From Sorangium cellulosum So0157-2 (GTDB taxonomy: Bacteria; Myxococcota_A; Polyangia; Polyangiales; Polyangiaceae): a stretch of 64,000 nucleotides of DNA. Shown piece by piece: positions 34,650 to 44,213 of the stretch. The position numbers and the translations under genes were made by a program. The stretch covers positions 5,815,501 to 5,879,500 of the forward strand of contig NC_021658.1 of NCBI RefSeq assembly GCF_000418325.1, given 5' to 3'. Numbering within the stretch: position 1 is the stretch's first letter; each line of letters opens with the position of its first letter. The notes beneath the pieces are model-generated. The model did not search any database. It was not told where the DNA came from and saw only the letters and a list, made by a program, of their open reading frames with translations.

Positions 34650-36092
34650 TCACGGCGCGGCGGGCCGCTGCTCCGGCGGGGGGTGGAAGATCTCGAGATC
34701 GTCGAGCTGCCTCACGTTTCCCTTCCGTTCGCGGGCCCAGGTCTCCGCGTAGTCCCTCGACAGGAATGCGTCGAGGTCGCCGTCTTCCGTCTCCGCGTAC
34801 CACGCTTGCTCGGCCAGCAGCTTCAGGCCCGTGTGCCGGTCGTGCACGAACATGGTGCGCAGCCGCTTCCCCTCGGCCGAGATCGCCTGGCGCGCCGCGA
34901 GCGCGGAGGCCGTGTTCTCGTACGATCGCACCTTGGCCTCGCCGTCCACCCAGAGCTGCGCGGCGCGCTTCGGCTCCGCGATCGGCGCCCCGGTGCGCGC
35001 GTCGCGCTGCGCGAGGGGCACCTTGGCGTGGCGCGAGAGGCGCTCTTCGTAGCTCACGCCGGACGCCGCGCACGCCTGCCGGATGTAGCGATCGTCCACG
35101 AACCGGTCGACGTCGAGCGAGGCGTTCGTCCGCTTGAGGAGCGCCAGCGTGTCGGCCGCGACCCGCAGCCCGCGCACGAACTGGGGCTTGAGCGTGACGT
35201 CGCGCGTCTGGATCCCGAGGGGGCCGTGGAACATGTAGGCCACCTCGGCGTCGACCCCGGTCACCTGCTCGATGATCTCGCTGTACCGCTCGGGATCGCG
35301 CTCGACGATGCGGTCTGCCTCGACGATCGCGCGGAGCAGCCCGACGACGACCTCGGGGTGCTCCTCCGCGTAGGCGGCGCGCACCAGCATGCCGTGCGAG
35401 GTGGGGATCTGCGTGGCGGCGCCGTCGTAGATCTTGCGCGCGGCGCCGCGGAAGGGGAACAGCTCGACGAAGGGGACGAAGCCGGCGTGGGCGTCGATGC
35501 TGTCGTCCCGGAGCGCCGCCTCGGCCTCGGCGGGCTGCTGCGACACGAGCGTGACATCCCGCTCCGGGTCGAGGCCGGCGTCGCTCAGCGCGCGCAGCAG
35601 CATCCCGTGCGCCGTCGAGCCGAACGGCACGGACACGCGCTTGCCCTTGAGATCGGGCACGCCGTGCACCGGGGAGTCGATCGGGACCACGATCCCGTTC
35701 CCGGCGCCGGCGGCGCTGCCGGACAGCGTCGCGATGTAGATGCTGCGCTTGCCCGCCTGCTCCGACGCGATGCCGTTCAGGACCGCCGGAAAATCGGCCA
35801 TCATGCCGAAATCGAGGCCGCCGGCGATCATCTCGGCCGTGATCGGGGGCCCCGACGAGAAGTCCCTCCATTGGATGTCGTAACGGACGTCCTCGTAAGC
35901 CCCTTCTCTGGGGAGATATCGCTTGAGCAGGTCGAGCTCGCGGAGGAGCAGCCCGCCCGTGGCGCAGTTGATCGTCGCGTTCTGCGTGCCGACGGCGACG
36001 CGGATCGCCTTCTTTTCAGGCGGCGTGCACGCGGCGCCGAGCGCGGCGATCAGGAGACAGAGCAACCACCGCCACGGACAGAGCTTCGTCAT
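34650..36092 (-). CDS. NitT/TauT-type solute-binding lipoprotein with possible NosL-like tail
   Basis: The 480-residue precursor has a lipobox LGAAC (Cys22) followed by a periplasmic binding protein of the sulfonate/nitrate/taurine (SsuA-like) class. That part contains VAVGTQNATINCATGGLLL, GLDFGMMADFPAVLNGI and DLKGKRVSVPFGSTAHG. After about residue 385 a separate segment follows (AAQLWVDGEAKVR ... RTMFVHDRHTGLKLLAEQAW) that resembles NosL family proteins; copper ligands are not evident. No ABC permease or ATPase gene is adjacent. ATG 36092 lacks a clear Shine-Dalgarno but begins the signal peptide. Confidence 0.75.
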   Translation of the reverse strand: MTKLCPWRWLLCLLIAALGAACTPPEKKAIRVAVGTQNATINCATGGLLLRELDLLKRYLPREGAYEDVRYDIQWRDFSSGPPITAEMIAGGLDFGMMADFPAVLNGIASEQAGKRSIYIATLSGSAAGAGNGIVVPIDSPVHGVPDLKGKRVSVPFGSTAHGMLLRALSDAGLDPERDVTLVSQQPAEAEAALRDDSIDAHAGFVPFVELFPFRGAARKIYDGAATQIPTSHGMLVRAAYAEEHPEVVVGLLRAIVEADRIVERDPERYSEIIEQVTGVDAEVAYMFHGPLGIQTRDVTLKPQFVRGLRVAADTLALLKRTNASLDVDRFVDDRYIRQACAASGVSYEERLSRHAKVPLAQRDARTGAPIAEPKRAAQLWVDGEAKVRSYENTASALAARQAISAEGKRLRTMFVHDRHTGLKLLAEQAWYAETEDGDLDAFLSRDYAETWARERKGNVRQLDDLEIFHPPPEQRPAAP

Positions 36093-36574
36093 AGGAAGGG
36101 TGCTTATCGTTGCAGAGCGTCGATGCTCGCAGCGGCGATGAGCGGCTGTCAAGCGCGGATGGAGAGATCGGGAGTCGGCCGATGTGTGGTGTGTCGGGCG
36201 CGCGGACGACGTGGTGTCATCATCGTCCTTCGAGGACGGCAGGCGGCCATGCGCGACGGACCACGATGGGGCCGAGTCCGTGTCGACCGCGTTTCGAGAG
36301 GCGGCCGGAGACATCGCGGGACGCGCGCAGGACGCACCGCCGTCGGAGCGCGGAGGCGGGGAGGGGAGCCTCCGAGGGGCATCGGCCTCGGCGCTGCGTT
36401 CCCGCCGCTCCGTGGAATTTCTCTGGGCGATCGAGGGCGCGACCCGCCCGTCCGCGCGCCGCTCGCGGCCGTCCGGCGCGCTTCTCCATACCGCCCGAGC
36501 GCGGCACGCGCTATCAACGCCCCGCGGGAGGCGCGGGTGACGCCCGTGGCTCCCGGTGGTCGCATGGTCTTCGC
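36093..36574. other. 482-bp intergenic region, divergent
   Basis: It lies between the starts of the divergent solute-binding protein and topB-recQ genes, so both promoters should be here. Open frames in it are Arg/Pro/Gly-rich and look like high-GC noise. No tRNA, palindrome or repeat is visible. Confidence 0.5.
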
Positions 36575-39500
36575 ATGATCGCCGTGGTCGCAGAGAAGCC
36601 CGCCGTCGCCCGCGACATCGCCGCGGTGCTCGGGGCCTCGCGGCGCGCCGAGGGCTTCCTCGAGGGCGGCGGCTACGTCGTCACGTGGGCGGTGGGGCAC
36701 CTCGTCGCCATCGCCGAGCCGCACCAAATCGACCCCGCCTGGAAGCGCTGGCGGCTCGACCTCCTGCCGATGCTGCCCGCGCGGTTCCCGCTCGTCGTCC
36801 TCCCCGGGACGCGGGCGCAGTTCGAGATCGTCCGGAAGATCCTGGGCCGGCGCGACGTCGAGCGCGTCATCTGCGCGACCGACGCGGGCCGCGAGGGCGA
36901 GCTCATCTTCCGCTACATCTACGAGGCGGCCGGCTGCAAGAAGCCGGTCGACCGGCTCTGGATCTCGTCGCTCACCCCCGACGCCATCCGCGACGGGCTG
37001 CGGCGGCTGCGCGACGCGCGCGGCTACGACGGCCTCGCCGACGCCGCGCGCGGGCGCAGCCGGGCCGACTGGCTCGTCGGCATGAACCTCTCGCGCGCCT
37101 ACAGCCTCGTCTTCGATCAGGATCTCTCGGTCGGCCGCGTGCAGACGCCCACGCTGTCCGTGGTCGTCGAGCGCGAGCTCGCGATCCGGCGGTTCGTCCC
37201 GGAGCCGTACCTCGAGGTCGTCGCGACCTTCTGCCCGCTCCGGGAGGGCGGCGAGGGCGCCGCGGACGCGTCGTACAAGGGCACGTATTTCCGGGACCAG
37301 CCGCTCGCCAGCGATCCGCGCGATCCGCGCGCGCCGGCGGGCCCCGCGGGCGAGGGCGAGAAGGCCGAGACCGCGCCGTCGCGGCGGCGCCTCCCGCCGG
37401 ACGGCGAGGAGGCGCGGCGCATCATCGAGCGGGCCCGGCGCGGCGAGGCGCGCGTCGAGGCGGTGAGGTCCGAGTCCCGCCGCCTCCCGCCGCCGCTGCT
37501 CTACGACCTGACCGAGCTCCAGCGGCACGCCAACCGCCTTTACGGCTTCTCCGCGCAGAGGACGCTCGAGGTGGCGCAGGCGCTCTACGAGCGCAGGAAG
37601 CTCATCAGCTATCCGCGCACCGACAGCCGGCACCTCTCGACGGAGGTGGCCGCCACGCTCGGCGCCGTGGTGCAGGCGATCGAGGGCGCCTACCAGGGCA
37701 TGCTCGCGCCGGGGACGGGGACCCGGCCGCTCGGCAAGCGCTTCGTCGACGACGGCAAGATCGGCGATCACCACGCCATCATCCCCACCGGCGCCCGGGC
37801 CTCGCGCGCGGAGCTCTCGCCGGACGAGCAGAAGATCTTCGACCTCGTCTGCCGCCGCCTGCTCTCTGCGTGGCACGAGGATCACGTCACCGCGATCACC
37901 ACGGTCATCACCGCGATCACCACGCGCGCCCGGGGCGAGGGCGCCGGGGCGCCGATCGTGGATCGCTACCACAGCGCGGGCAGCGTCGTGGAGAAGGTCG
38001 GGTGGAAGGTGCTCGACATCGGCTTCGGCAAGCCGCCGGCGAGGCCGCGCAAGAAGGGGGAATCGGACGTCAAGGGAGACGCCAAGGGAGGCGAGGGGCG
38101 CGAGGCGGACGAGGGGGAGGGCGAGCGCGAGACCGCGGATCAGCTGCTCCCGCCGGGCCTCGCGCGGGGGCAGGTCCAGCTCGTGCTCGACGCGCAGGCG
38201 CTGGCCAAGAAGACGCGCCCGCCGCCGCGCTTCACCGAGGCCACGCTGCTCACCGCGATGGAGACCGCGGGCAGCAGCCTCGACGAGAAGGAGCTCTCCG
38301 AGGCGATGAAGGACTCGGGCCTCGGCACCCCGGCCACGCGGGCGGCGATCATCGAGACGCTCCTCCGGCGCGAGTACCTCGTGCGCAAGGGCAAGCTCCT
38401 GCACGCGACCGACAAGGGCATCGGGCTGATCGAGGTCGTCCACGCGGACGTGAAGAGCCCCGCGATGACGGGCGCGTGGGAGGCGAAGCTCGCCCGCATG
38501 GCCCGGGGCGGCGGCGATCTGGCCTCGTTCATGGCGGGCATCGAGTCGTACGTGCGCCATGTGGTGGAGGAGGTGAGCGCCGGGCGGCGCCCGGCGGGGG
38601 GCGCGGCGCCCCGGCCGGAGGAGCGGTCGTCTCCGTTTCCGGAGCGCGGCGAGCGGCGGGGCCTCGGGAGCGGCCGCGGCGCCGCGCCCGCGGCGCCGGA
38701 GGCCCGGGGCGACCGCGAGGCGCCGCGCGCGACGCCCCGGCGCGCCCCGGCCGGCGGCGCGGCGGGAGCGCCGGGCACCGCGTCGCGCGGGGCCTTTCCG
38801 GCGGTCGCGGCGGCGGCCGCATCCCCGCTGCCGGCCCGTGCGCGCGCGGCGCGCTCGTCCGCCGCGACGCGCTCGTCCGCCGCGACGCGCGCGGTCGCTG
38901 CTGCGGCGGCGCCCAGGCCGGCGCGCGCCGCGGCCGTCGAGTCACCGCCGGCGCGCGCCGCCGCAATCGTCGAGTCGCCTCCGCGCGCCACGGCGGGCGC
39001 CGCGCCTTCCGCGGCGCGCGCGTCGATCCCTTCGTCACCGCCGGCGCGCCGGCCCGCGGATCTCCTCGAGCTGCTCCAGCAGTGCTTCGGCTTCCGCGCG
39101 TTCCGCCGCTACCAGGAGGCGGTCTGCCGGACGGCGGCCGCGGGGAGCGACGTGCTCCTCGTCATGCCCACCGGCGCCGGCAAATCGCTCTGCTACCAGC
39201 TCCCCGGGATCGCGCGCGGCGGCACCACGCTCGTCGTGAGCCCGCTCATCGCCCTCATGGAGGATCAGACCGCCAAGCTCCGGGCGTGCGGGTTCGCCGC
39301 CGAGCGGATCCACTCCGGCCGGAGCCGGCCCGAGTCCCGCAAGGCCTGCATCGATTACCTGGACGGCGCGCTCGACTTCCTGTTCATCGCCCCCGAGCGG
39401 CTCCGCGTGCCCGGCTTCCCCGAGCTGCTCGCCCGCAGAAAGCCGGTGCTCGTCGCCGTCGACGAGGCCCATTGCATCTCCAAGTGGGGCCATGACTTCC

Positions 39501-40852
39501 GCCCTGACTACCGCATGCTCGGCCAGCGGCTCCCGGCGCTCCGTCCAGCGCCGGTCATCGCGCTCACCGCGACCGCGACGCCGGTCGTGCAGGACGACAT
39601 CGTCGAGCAGCTCGGGCTCACCTCCGCGGCGCGCTTCATTCACGGCTTCCGGCGGAGCAACCTGGGTATCGAGCTCCTCGAGGTCAGCCCGGGAGAGCGC
39701 CTCGCCCGGGTGCGCGCGCTGCTCGGGCAGGAGGGCCGCACGCCCGCGATCGTGTATGCGCCGACCCGGAAGGAGGCCGAGTCGCTCGCCGCCGGCCTCG
39801 CGGAAGATCTCCCCGCCGAGGCGTATCACGCGGGCCTCGCCCCGCAGGTCCGCGACCGGATCCAGGCGGCGTTCCTCGACGGCAGCACCGAGGTCATCGT
39901 CGCCACGATCGCGTTCGGCATGGGCATCGACAAGCCCGACGTCCGCACGGTCATCCACGCTGGGCTGCCCGGGAGCCTGGAGGGGTATTACCAGGAGATC
40001 GGCCGAGCGGGCCGCGACGGGCTCCCGTCGCGGGCCGTGCTGATGCACTCGTATGTCGACCGGCGAATGCACGAGTTCTTCCACGAGCGCGACTACCCTG
40101 ATCCGGCGGTCTTGCAGCGGATCGAGGGGGCCCTCTCCGCGGAGCCGCGCCCGCGGGAGGAGATCCTGGGCGATCTCGGGGTGGATCCGGAGGTCGCGGA
40201 CAAGGCCCTGGAGAAGCTCTGGATCCACGGCGGCGCGCGCGTGGATCCGGACGGGGGGGTGGCGCTGGGCGAGCCGGGGTGGCGCGGGCCCTACGAGGCG
40301 CAGCGGCGCCACAAGCTCGCCGAGCTCGCGCAGATGGCGCGGTTCACCGAGAGCCACGGCTGCCGCATGCTGCACCTGGTCCGCCATTTCGGCGACCAGG
40401 AGGACACCGGCGAGCCCTGCGGCCTCTGCGACGTCTGCGCGCCGGCCGCGTGCGCGGCGCGGGAGTTCCGGGCGCCGAGCCGCGACGAGGCGCAGGCGAT
40501 CGCGAGGATCCTCTCGGCGCTGCGCGACGGCGAGCAGCCGACCGGCCGGCTCTACCGCGAGGCGTTCGCCGGCGGATCGCTCGAGCGGCGCGATTTCGAG
40601 CACCTCCTCGGCGGCCTCGTGCGCGCGGGCCTCGTGGAGGTGCGCGAGGACTCGTTCGAGAAGGCGGGCGAGCTCATCACCTACCAGCGCGCGTCGCTCA
40701 CGCCGCGCGGCCGCCTCGGCGAGCCGCCGGTCGACGTTCCGCTCGCGAAGATCCCGCCGAAGGTGAAGAAGCGGCCGGGCGCGAAATCGTCGGACGCGCG
40801 GCGGGCGTTCTTCGCGCGCAAGGCGCAGCGGAAGAAGGGCCGGTCGCGCTGA
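36575..40852 (+). CDS. DNA topoisomerase III fused to RecQ helicase
   Basis: One 1425-residue frame. Residues 1-665 are a type IA topoisomerase of the TopB class: TOPRIM motifs (VVAEKPAVARDIA; DAGREGELIFRY) and catalytic Tyr346 in SYPRTDSRHLS. Residues about 665-825 are an Ala/Pro/Arg linker. Residues 826-1425 are a RecQ helicase: Walker A PTGAGKS (Lys870), DEAH at 963-966, motif VI region IGRAGRDG, the four-Cys zinc site (C then CGLCDVC) and a winged-helix-like region; no clear HRDC domain. RecQ-family helicases and topoisomerase III act together in all domains to dissolve double Holliday junctions, so this fusion would put both activities on one chain. ATG 36575 gives a clean TopB N-terminus; upstream extension is Arg-rich noise. 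Confidence 0.92.
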   Translation: MIAVVAEKPAVARDIAAVLGASRRAEGFLEGGGYVVTWAVGHLVAIAEPHQIDPAWKRWRLDLLPMLPARFPLVVLPGTRAQFEIVRKILGRRDVERVICATDAGREGELIFRYIYEAAGCKKPVDRLWISSLTPDAIRDGLRRLRDARGYDGLADAARGRSRADWLVGMNLSRAYSLVFDQDLSVGRVQTPTLSVVVERELAIRRFVPEPYLEVVATFCPLREGGEGAADASYKGTYFRDQPLASDPRDPRAPAGPAGEGEKAETAPSRRRLPPDGEEARRIIERARRGEARVEAVRSESRRLPPPLLYDLTELQRHANRLYGFSAQRTLEVAQALYERRKLISYPRTDSRHLSTEVAATLGAVVQAIEGAYQGMLAPGTGTRPLGKRFVDDGKIGDHHAIIPTGARASRAELSPDEQKIFDLVCRRLLSAWHEDHVTAITTVITAITTRARGEGAGAPIVDRYHSAGSVVEKVGWKVLDIGFGKPPARPRKKGESDVKGDAKGGEGREADEGEGERETADQLLPPGLARGQVQLVLDAQALAKKTRPPPRFTEATLLTAMETAGSSLDEKELSEAMKDSGLGTPATRAAIIETLLRREYLVRKGKLLHATDKGIGLIEVVHADVKSPAMTGAWEAKLARMARGGGDLASFMAGIESYVRHVVEEVSAGRRPAGGAAPRPEERSSPFPERGERRGLGSGRGAAPAAPEARGDREAPRATPRRAPAGGAAGAPGTASRGAFPAVAAAAASPLPARARAARSSAATRSSAATRAVAAAAAPRPARAAAVESPPARAAAIVESPPRATAGAAPSAARASIPSSPPARRPADLLELLQQCFGFRAFRRYQEAVCRTAAAGSDVLLVMPTGAGKSLCYQLPGIARGGTTLVVSPLIALMEDQTAKLRACGFAAERIHSGRSRPESRKACIDYLDGALDFLFIAPERLRVPGFPELLARRKPVLVAVDEAHCISKWGHDFRPDYRMLGQRLPALRPAPVIALTATATPVVQDDIVEQLGLTSAARFIHGFRRSNLGIELLEVSPGERLARVRALLGQEGRTPAIVYAPTRKEAESLAAGLAEDLPAEAYHAGLAPQVRDRIQAAFLDGSTEVIVATIAFGMGIDKPDVRTVIHAGLPGSLEGYYQEIGRAGRDGLPSRAVLMHSYVDRRMHEFFHERDYPDPAVLQRIEGALSAEPRPREEILGDLGVDPEVADKALEKLWIHGGARVDPDGGVALGEPGWRGPYEAQRRHKLAELAQMARFTESHGCRMLHLVRHFGDQEDTGEPCGLCDVCAPAACAAREFRAPSRDEAQAIARILSALRDGEQPTGRLYREAFAGGSLERRDFEHLLGGLVRAGLVEVREDSFEKAGELITYQRASLTPRGRLGEPPVDVPLAKIPPKVKKRPGAKSSDARRAFFARKAQRKKGRSR

Positions 40853-40870
40853 GGGGCGCGCGGGCGGCGA

Positions 40871-40999
40871 TCAGCGGAAGATGCCGAAGTGGCCCAGCAC
40901 CCACCAGAGCAGGACGAAGATGAGGATGGTGCTGAAGCACCCGCCCCCGAGCTTTTTCGCGCCATAGCCTGCAGCAATCCCACGCAGAATCTTGCTCAT
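40871..40999 (-). CDS. Small membrane protein, 42 residues
   Basis: ATG 40999 has GGAGGT 6 nt upstream, a strong ribosome-binding site. The product is basic at the N-terminus (SKILRGIAAGYGAKKLGGG) with one transmembrane helix (CFSTILIFVLLWWVLGHFGI). It ends 18 bp from the convergent topB-recQ stop. No family recognised; such Gly-Lys-plus-helix peptides are common small membrane proteins. Confidence 0.65.
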   Translation of the reverse strand: MSKILRGIAAGYGAKKLGGGCFSTILIFVLLWWVLGHFGIFR

Positions 41000-41257
41000 C
41001 GATGGACCTCCGGCCCCGTGTCGGGGTGCTCGATCGGCAAAGCAACGGAGGTGCCATCGCGCGGCGTCGGAGTTTCGGGCTGAAAGCCGATGGCCTCGCT
41101 CGCTGGGCGGTGGGGACGTCGGCGCGGGCGCCACACTGGGGCGTTTCGCTACGCTTTTGCGCGCGTGCGGCGTTGAAATTGCGGCGGCGAGAGGCGACGA
41201 GAGCGGTCGCGGCGCGGTCGCTGGAGGCGGCGGCGGTGACGCCGGAGCGGCGGCGCG

Positions 41258-42898
41258 TTACCGGCCCAGCTTGGCGATGACGAGGTGCTGGAGGGTGCCG
41301 TCGCTGGTCCAGGGGAGGGGGCCCGTGCCGAAGTCGGCGTCCACCGCTTTGGTCCGGCCCGCGACGAGGGTCTCGCCTTCGGGGGAGGTGGCGACGGCCT
41401 CCAGGTTGACGCCGCCGCCCAGGACGCGACTCCATACGAGCTCGGCGTCGGGGGTGAGCTTGGCGAGGAAGCCTTGCGTATCGTTCAGCATGAACGGGCC
41501 GTCGCCGAAGTCGATCTGACTGGTGGCATATCCTGCGACGAGAATGTTGCCCGCGGGATCCAGAGCGACTCCGCCCGCCCACTGTTCATCGTCGCCGCCG
41601 AATGTGCGCACCCAGCCGACGGTGCCATCGGGCTCGAACTGCACGATGAAGGTGTCGTTGCTGCCTGCGGCTGTCAGCGTGTGCGGCCCCACCTTCAGCT
41701 CGTCCCTGAAATATCCCACCACGACGGGTCGCCCTGCGGCGTCCACGGTGATACCCGCCGCCTGCACGGACGCCGGGTCGCCCATGGTCGCGACCCAAGC
41801 CGTTACCCCGGATGGGGTCAGCTTCATGACGAAGCTGCTGTTTTCAATCTTGACCACCCCTCCGAAGTCGAGCGCTCCGCTCGACGAGCCAGCCAGGAAG
41901 ATGTTGTTGGAGCGATCCACCGCCACGGCGCTCGCACCCTGCGACCCTGTGCCGCCGAGCTGGCGTGTCCAGCAGCCCGGCGCAGTCGCGAGGCCGGTCT
42001 CGCTGTCGAGCTTCGCAACGATGATGTCTGAGCCGTCTTCAGGCGGGATTGGCCCCCCGCCGAAGTCGATCGGCCGATTGAACGTTCCTACCGCGATGAC
42101 GTCGTCGTTTGCGTCGATCGCGACGGCCGTGATCTTTCCATTCGAACCCCCGCCCATGCCATGACTCCAGGCGTGCTTGCCCTGTGTGTCGAGCTGCGCA
42201 ACGAACGCGCCCGATGGTATCGGCCCGTCGCCGAAGTCGGTAGCCCCGCTGCTCGTCTGGCCGGCGAGGACCGTGTTCCCGTTGGGGCCGACGGCCATAC
42301 CCCACGGGTTGTCAGCGGAAGAGTCCCCGAACTTCGTGCCCCACAGGACATCCCCGGATGCGCTCAGCTTCAGGAGCAGAATATCCGTGGTATCGGCCGA
42401 GGAGAACGTCTTGTTGCCGACGGTGATCGTACCATAGAAGGCGGCACTGACGAACACGTCACCCTCGGCATCACTTGCAATGCCTATGGGATGGATGTCC
42501 CCAGTTTGCTCATACGTGGCCGCCCAGACGATGCACGCAAGCTCGTCACAGTTCTCATCCTCTTCGGCATCGCAGCGCTCTACCGCGGGCACGACTTCGC
42601 CCTCGCACACACCCCAGGTTCCGTCGGCGCCGCAGGTGCGTGTCCCTTCACGGCAAGCGCCCTCGTTCCTGGTCGCCGGCGGACCGGCGTAGCACGCCTC
42701 CGAGGCATCGGGCGTGCACGTCGGGGTCGTACCCTCGGATCCGCCCGCGCCGCCCGCGCCGCCCGTGCCGCCGGCGCCCGCGCCGTCCGGTGGCCGATCC
42801 GCGAACTCGTCGAGGCCGAGCAGCAGGGCGCACCCGCTGCCGCAGAGGCCCAGGCCGAGGAGGGAAACCAGGACGTGAGATTGTGCTCGTGCTCGCAT
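41258..42898 (-). CDS. Secreted lipoprotein with Cys-rich region and SBBP-like beta-propeller repeats
   Basis: The 546-residue precursor has an N-terminal signal ending GSGC (Cys23), a Gly-rich linker, and a Cys-rich stretch of about 60 residues ending CDAEEDENCDELAC, similar to MopE/DUF-type Cys motifs in myxobacterial secreted proteins. About eight repeats of roughly 45 residues follow, with pattern (V/I)AxAxxDAxGDVxVxGxF...DFGxG, as in SBBP/beta-propeller proteins. It would be surface-exposed and bind other molecules; no catalytic residues are visible. ATG 42898 has AAGG only 3 nt away, so ATG 42928 is an alternative start. Confidence 0.72.
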   Translation of the reverse strand: MRARAQSHVLVSLLGLGLCGSGCALLLGLDEFADRPPDGAGAGGTGGAGGAGGSEGTTPTCTPDASEACYAGPPATRNEGACREGTRTCGADGTWGVCEGEVVPAVERCDAEEDENCDELACIVWAATYEQTGDIHPIGIASDAEGDVFVSAAFYGTITVGNKTFSSADTTDILLLKLSASGDVLWGTKFGDSSADNPWGMAVGPNGNTVLAGQTSSGATDFGDGPIPSGAFVAQLDTQGKHAWSHGMGGGSNGKITAVAIDANDDVIAVGTFNRPIDFGGGPIPPEDGSDIIVAKLDSETGLATAPGCWTRQLGGTGSQGASAVAVDRSNNIFLAGSSSGALDFGGVVKIENSSFVMKLTPSGVTAWVATMGDPASVQAAGITVDAAGRPVVVGYFRDELKVGPHTLTAAGSNDTFIVQFEPDGTVGWVRTFGGDDEQWAGGVALDPAGNILVAGYATSQIDFGDGPFMLNDTQGFLAKLTPDAELVWSRVLGGGVNLEAVATSPEGETLVAGRTKAVDADFGTGPLPWTSDGTLQHLVIAKLGR

Positions 42899-43025
42899 GA
42901 CCTTCCGCGCGCCCGAGAGCCGCCGCATGTGCAGTAGCGCGGGCGCCGGAACGGAGGCTGTCACGGGCAGAGCCGCGCGCGCCGCGTCCGCGGATCGATG
43001 GGTCGCCGCGGATCGCGCTCTCGTC

Positions 43026-43844
43026 CTAGCCGCGGCCGCCTCGCGGAGGCGCGCCATAGCCGAGGAGCGGGAGCCCGATTCGCGCCGAGAGCCGGCGTAT
43101 CGCCGCGCGCGGCAGCACGCGCGAGAGCTGAGCCGTGGCCTTGCTCAACACGGTCGGGACGGCGACCACGTCGCCGCGATCGGCGGCCGCGATGCCGAAG
43201 GACGCGCAGGCCTCGGCCGAGAGCTCGAACGGCAGCTTCCGGCGCGGTACCCCGGGCGCGCCTGTGTCGAAGATCTCCGTGGTCACCGGCCCCGGGCACA
43301 GGGCCGTCACGGTGACGCCGCTCCCCTCGAGCTCCGTGGCCAGGCCCTCGGAGAACGAGAGCACGAACGCCTTCGTGGCACCGTACACCGCGTGCCCCGG
43401 GGTCGGCTGGAACGCTGCGAGCGACGCTACATTGAGCACGCGCCCTCCGCCGCGCGCCATGAGGTCAGGGACGATCGCAGCGCACAGCGCGACGACGCTC
43501 TCGCAGTTGAGCCGCACCAGCATGGCATGCGCCGCGGGATCGCCCTCCAGGAACGACCCGAGCCGCGTCGCCCCCGCGTTGTTGACGAGCCAGCCCGCGC
43601 CGCCCAGGGAGCGCGCCCGGTCCCGCACCCGCTGCGCGGCGCCCTCGGCGGTCACGTCGAGCTCGAACGGGTGGACGGGCGCATGGCCGGCGGCGCGCGC
43701 CCGCACGGAGAGCTCCTCCAGGCGGTGGGCCCGCCGGCCGATGGCGAGCACCGGCTGCCCGCGCGCCGAGAGCTGCCGCGCGAGCTCCGCGCCGATCCCG
43801 GACGACGCGCCTGTGACGATGGCAAGACCCGAGGTCGTGGTCAT
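43026..43844 (-). CDS. Short-chain dehydrogenase/reductase
   Basis: The 272-residue SDR has cofactor motif TGASSGIG (residues 11-18), NNAG, and YGATK with the catalytic Tyr and Lys. It resembles the DltE/YqjQ-type group used on hydrophobic ketones or acyl chains, but substrate is not predictable. AAAGGAA precedes ATG 43844. It stands alone. Confidence 0.85.
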   Translation of the reverse strand: MTTTSGLAIVTGASSGIGAELARQLSARGQPVLAIGRRAHRLEELSVRARAAGHAPVHPFELDVTAEGAAQRVRDRARSLGGAGWLVNNAGATRLGSFLEGDPAAHAMLVRLNCESVVALCAAIVPDLMARGGGRVLNVASLAAFQPTPGHAVYGATKAFVLSFSEGLATELEGSGVTVTALCPGPVTTEIFDTGAPGVPRRKLPFELSAEACASFGIAAADRGDVVAVPTVLSKATAQLSRVLPRAAIRRLSARIGLPLLGYGAPPRGGRG

Positions 43845-44213
43845 GGCGCATTCCTTTACGCCGAGCCGTCCAGGATCGCGAGCAGACTGTTGTTCCTGGA
43901 CAGGGCGAGCGCGGAAGCTCGAGAGAGGTCGCCGTCGTCATCTTGCCGCAGAGCGTTAGCCGCACGGTCACGCGTACGTCATCCGACGCGGGCGCACTTC
44001 CCTGCACGGGCATCAACGCATTGCGGTGATAGCGCCCACGCTTCCCCGGGAGCGAGCGCTTGCCGCCGCGGTGCGCTGGCCGTCCCCGCCGGCATGGAAG
44101 CACGAGCACGTGGAGGGCCGTCCCCTACACCTGGAGACGGCGCACCCCGCCTTCTTTTCTTGCGGAGCGCTGTGGCCACCGGTTAGCCTACTGACCGTGC
44201 TCTTGGAGAGTCG
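43845..44213. other. 369-bp intergenic region upstream of traA
   Basis: It lies between divergent SDR and traA genes and should hold both promoters. No convincing open frame, repeat or palindrome is seen, and no clear sigma-54 or -35/-10 element could be fixed by eye. Confidence 0.45.

Noticed and set aside
36110..36574. N-terminal extension of the topB-recQ protein
   Set aside because: The extra residues are Arg/Pro-rich noise; ATG 36575 starts exactly at the conserved topoisomerase N-terminus.
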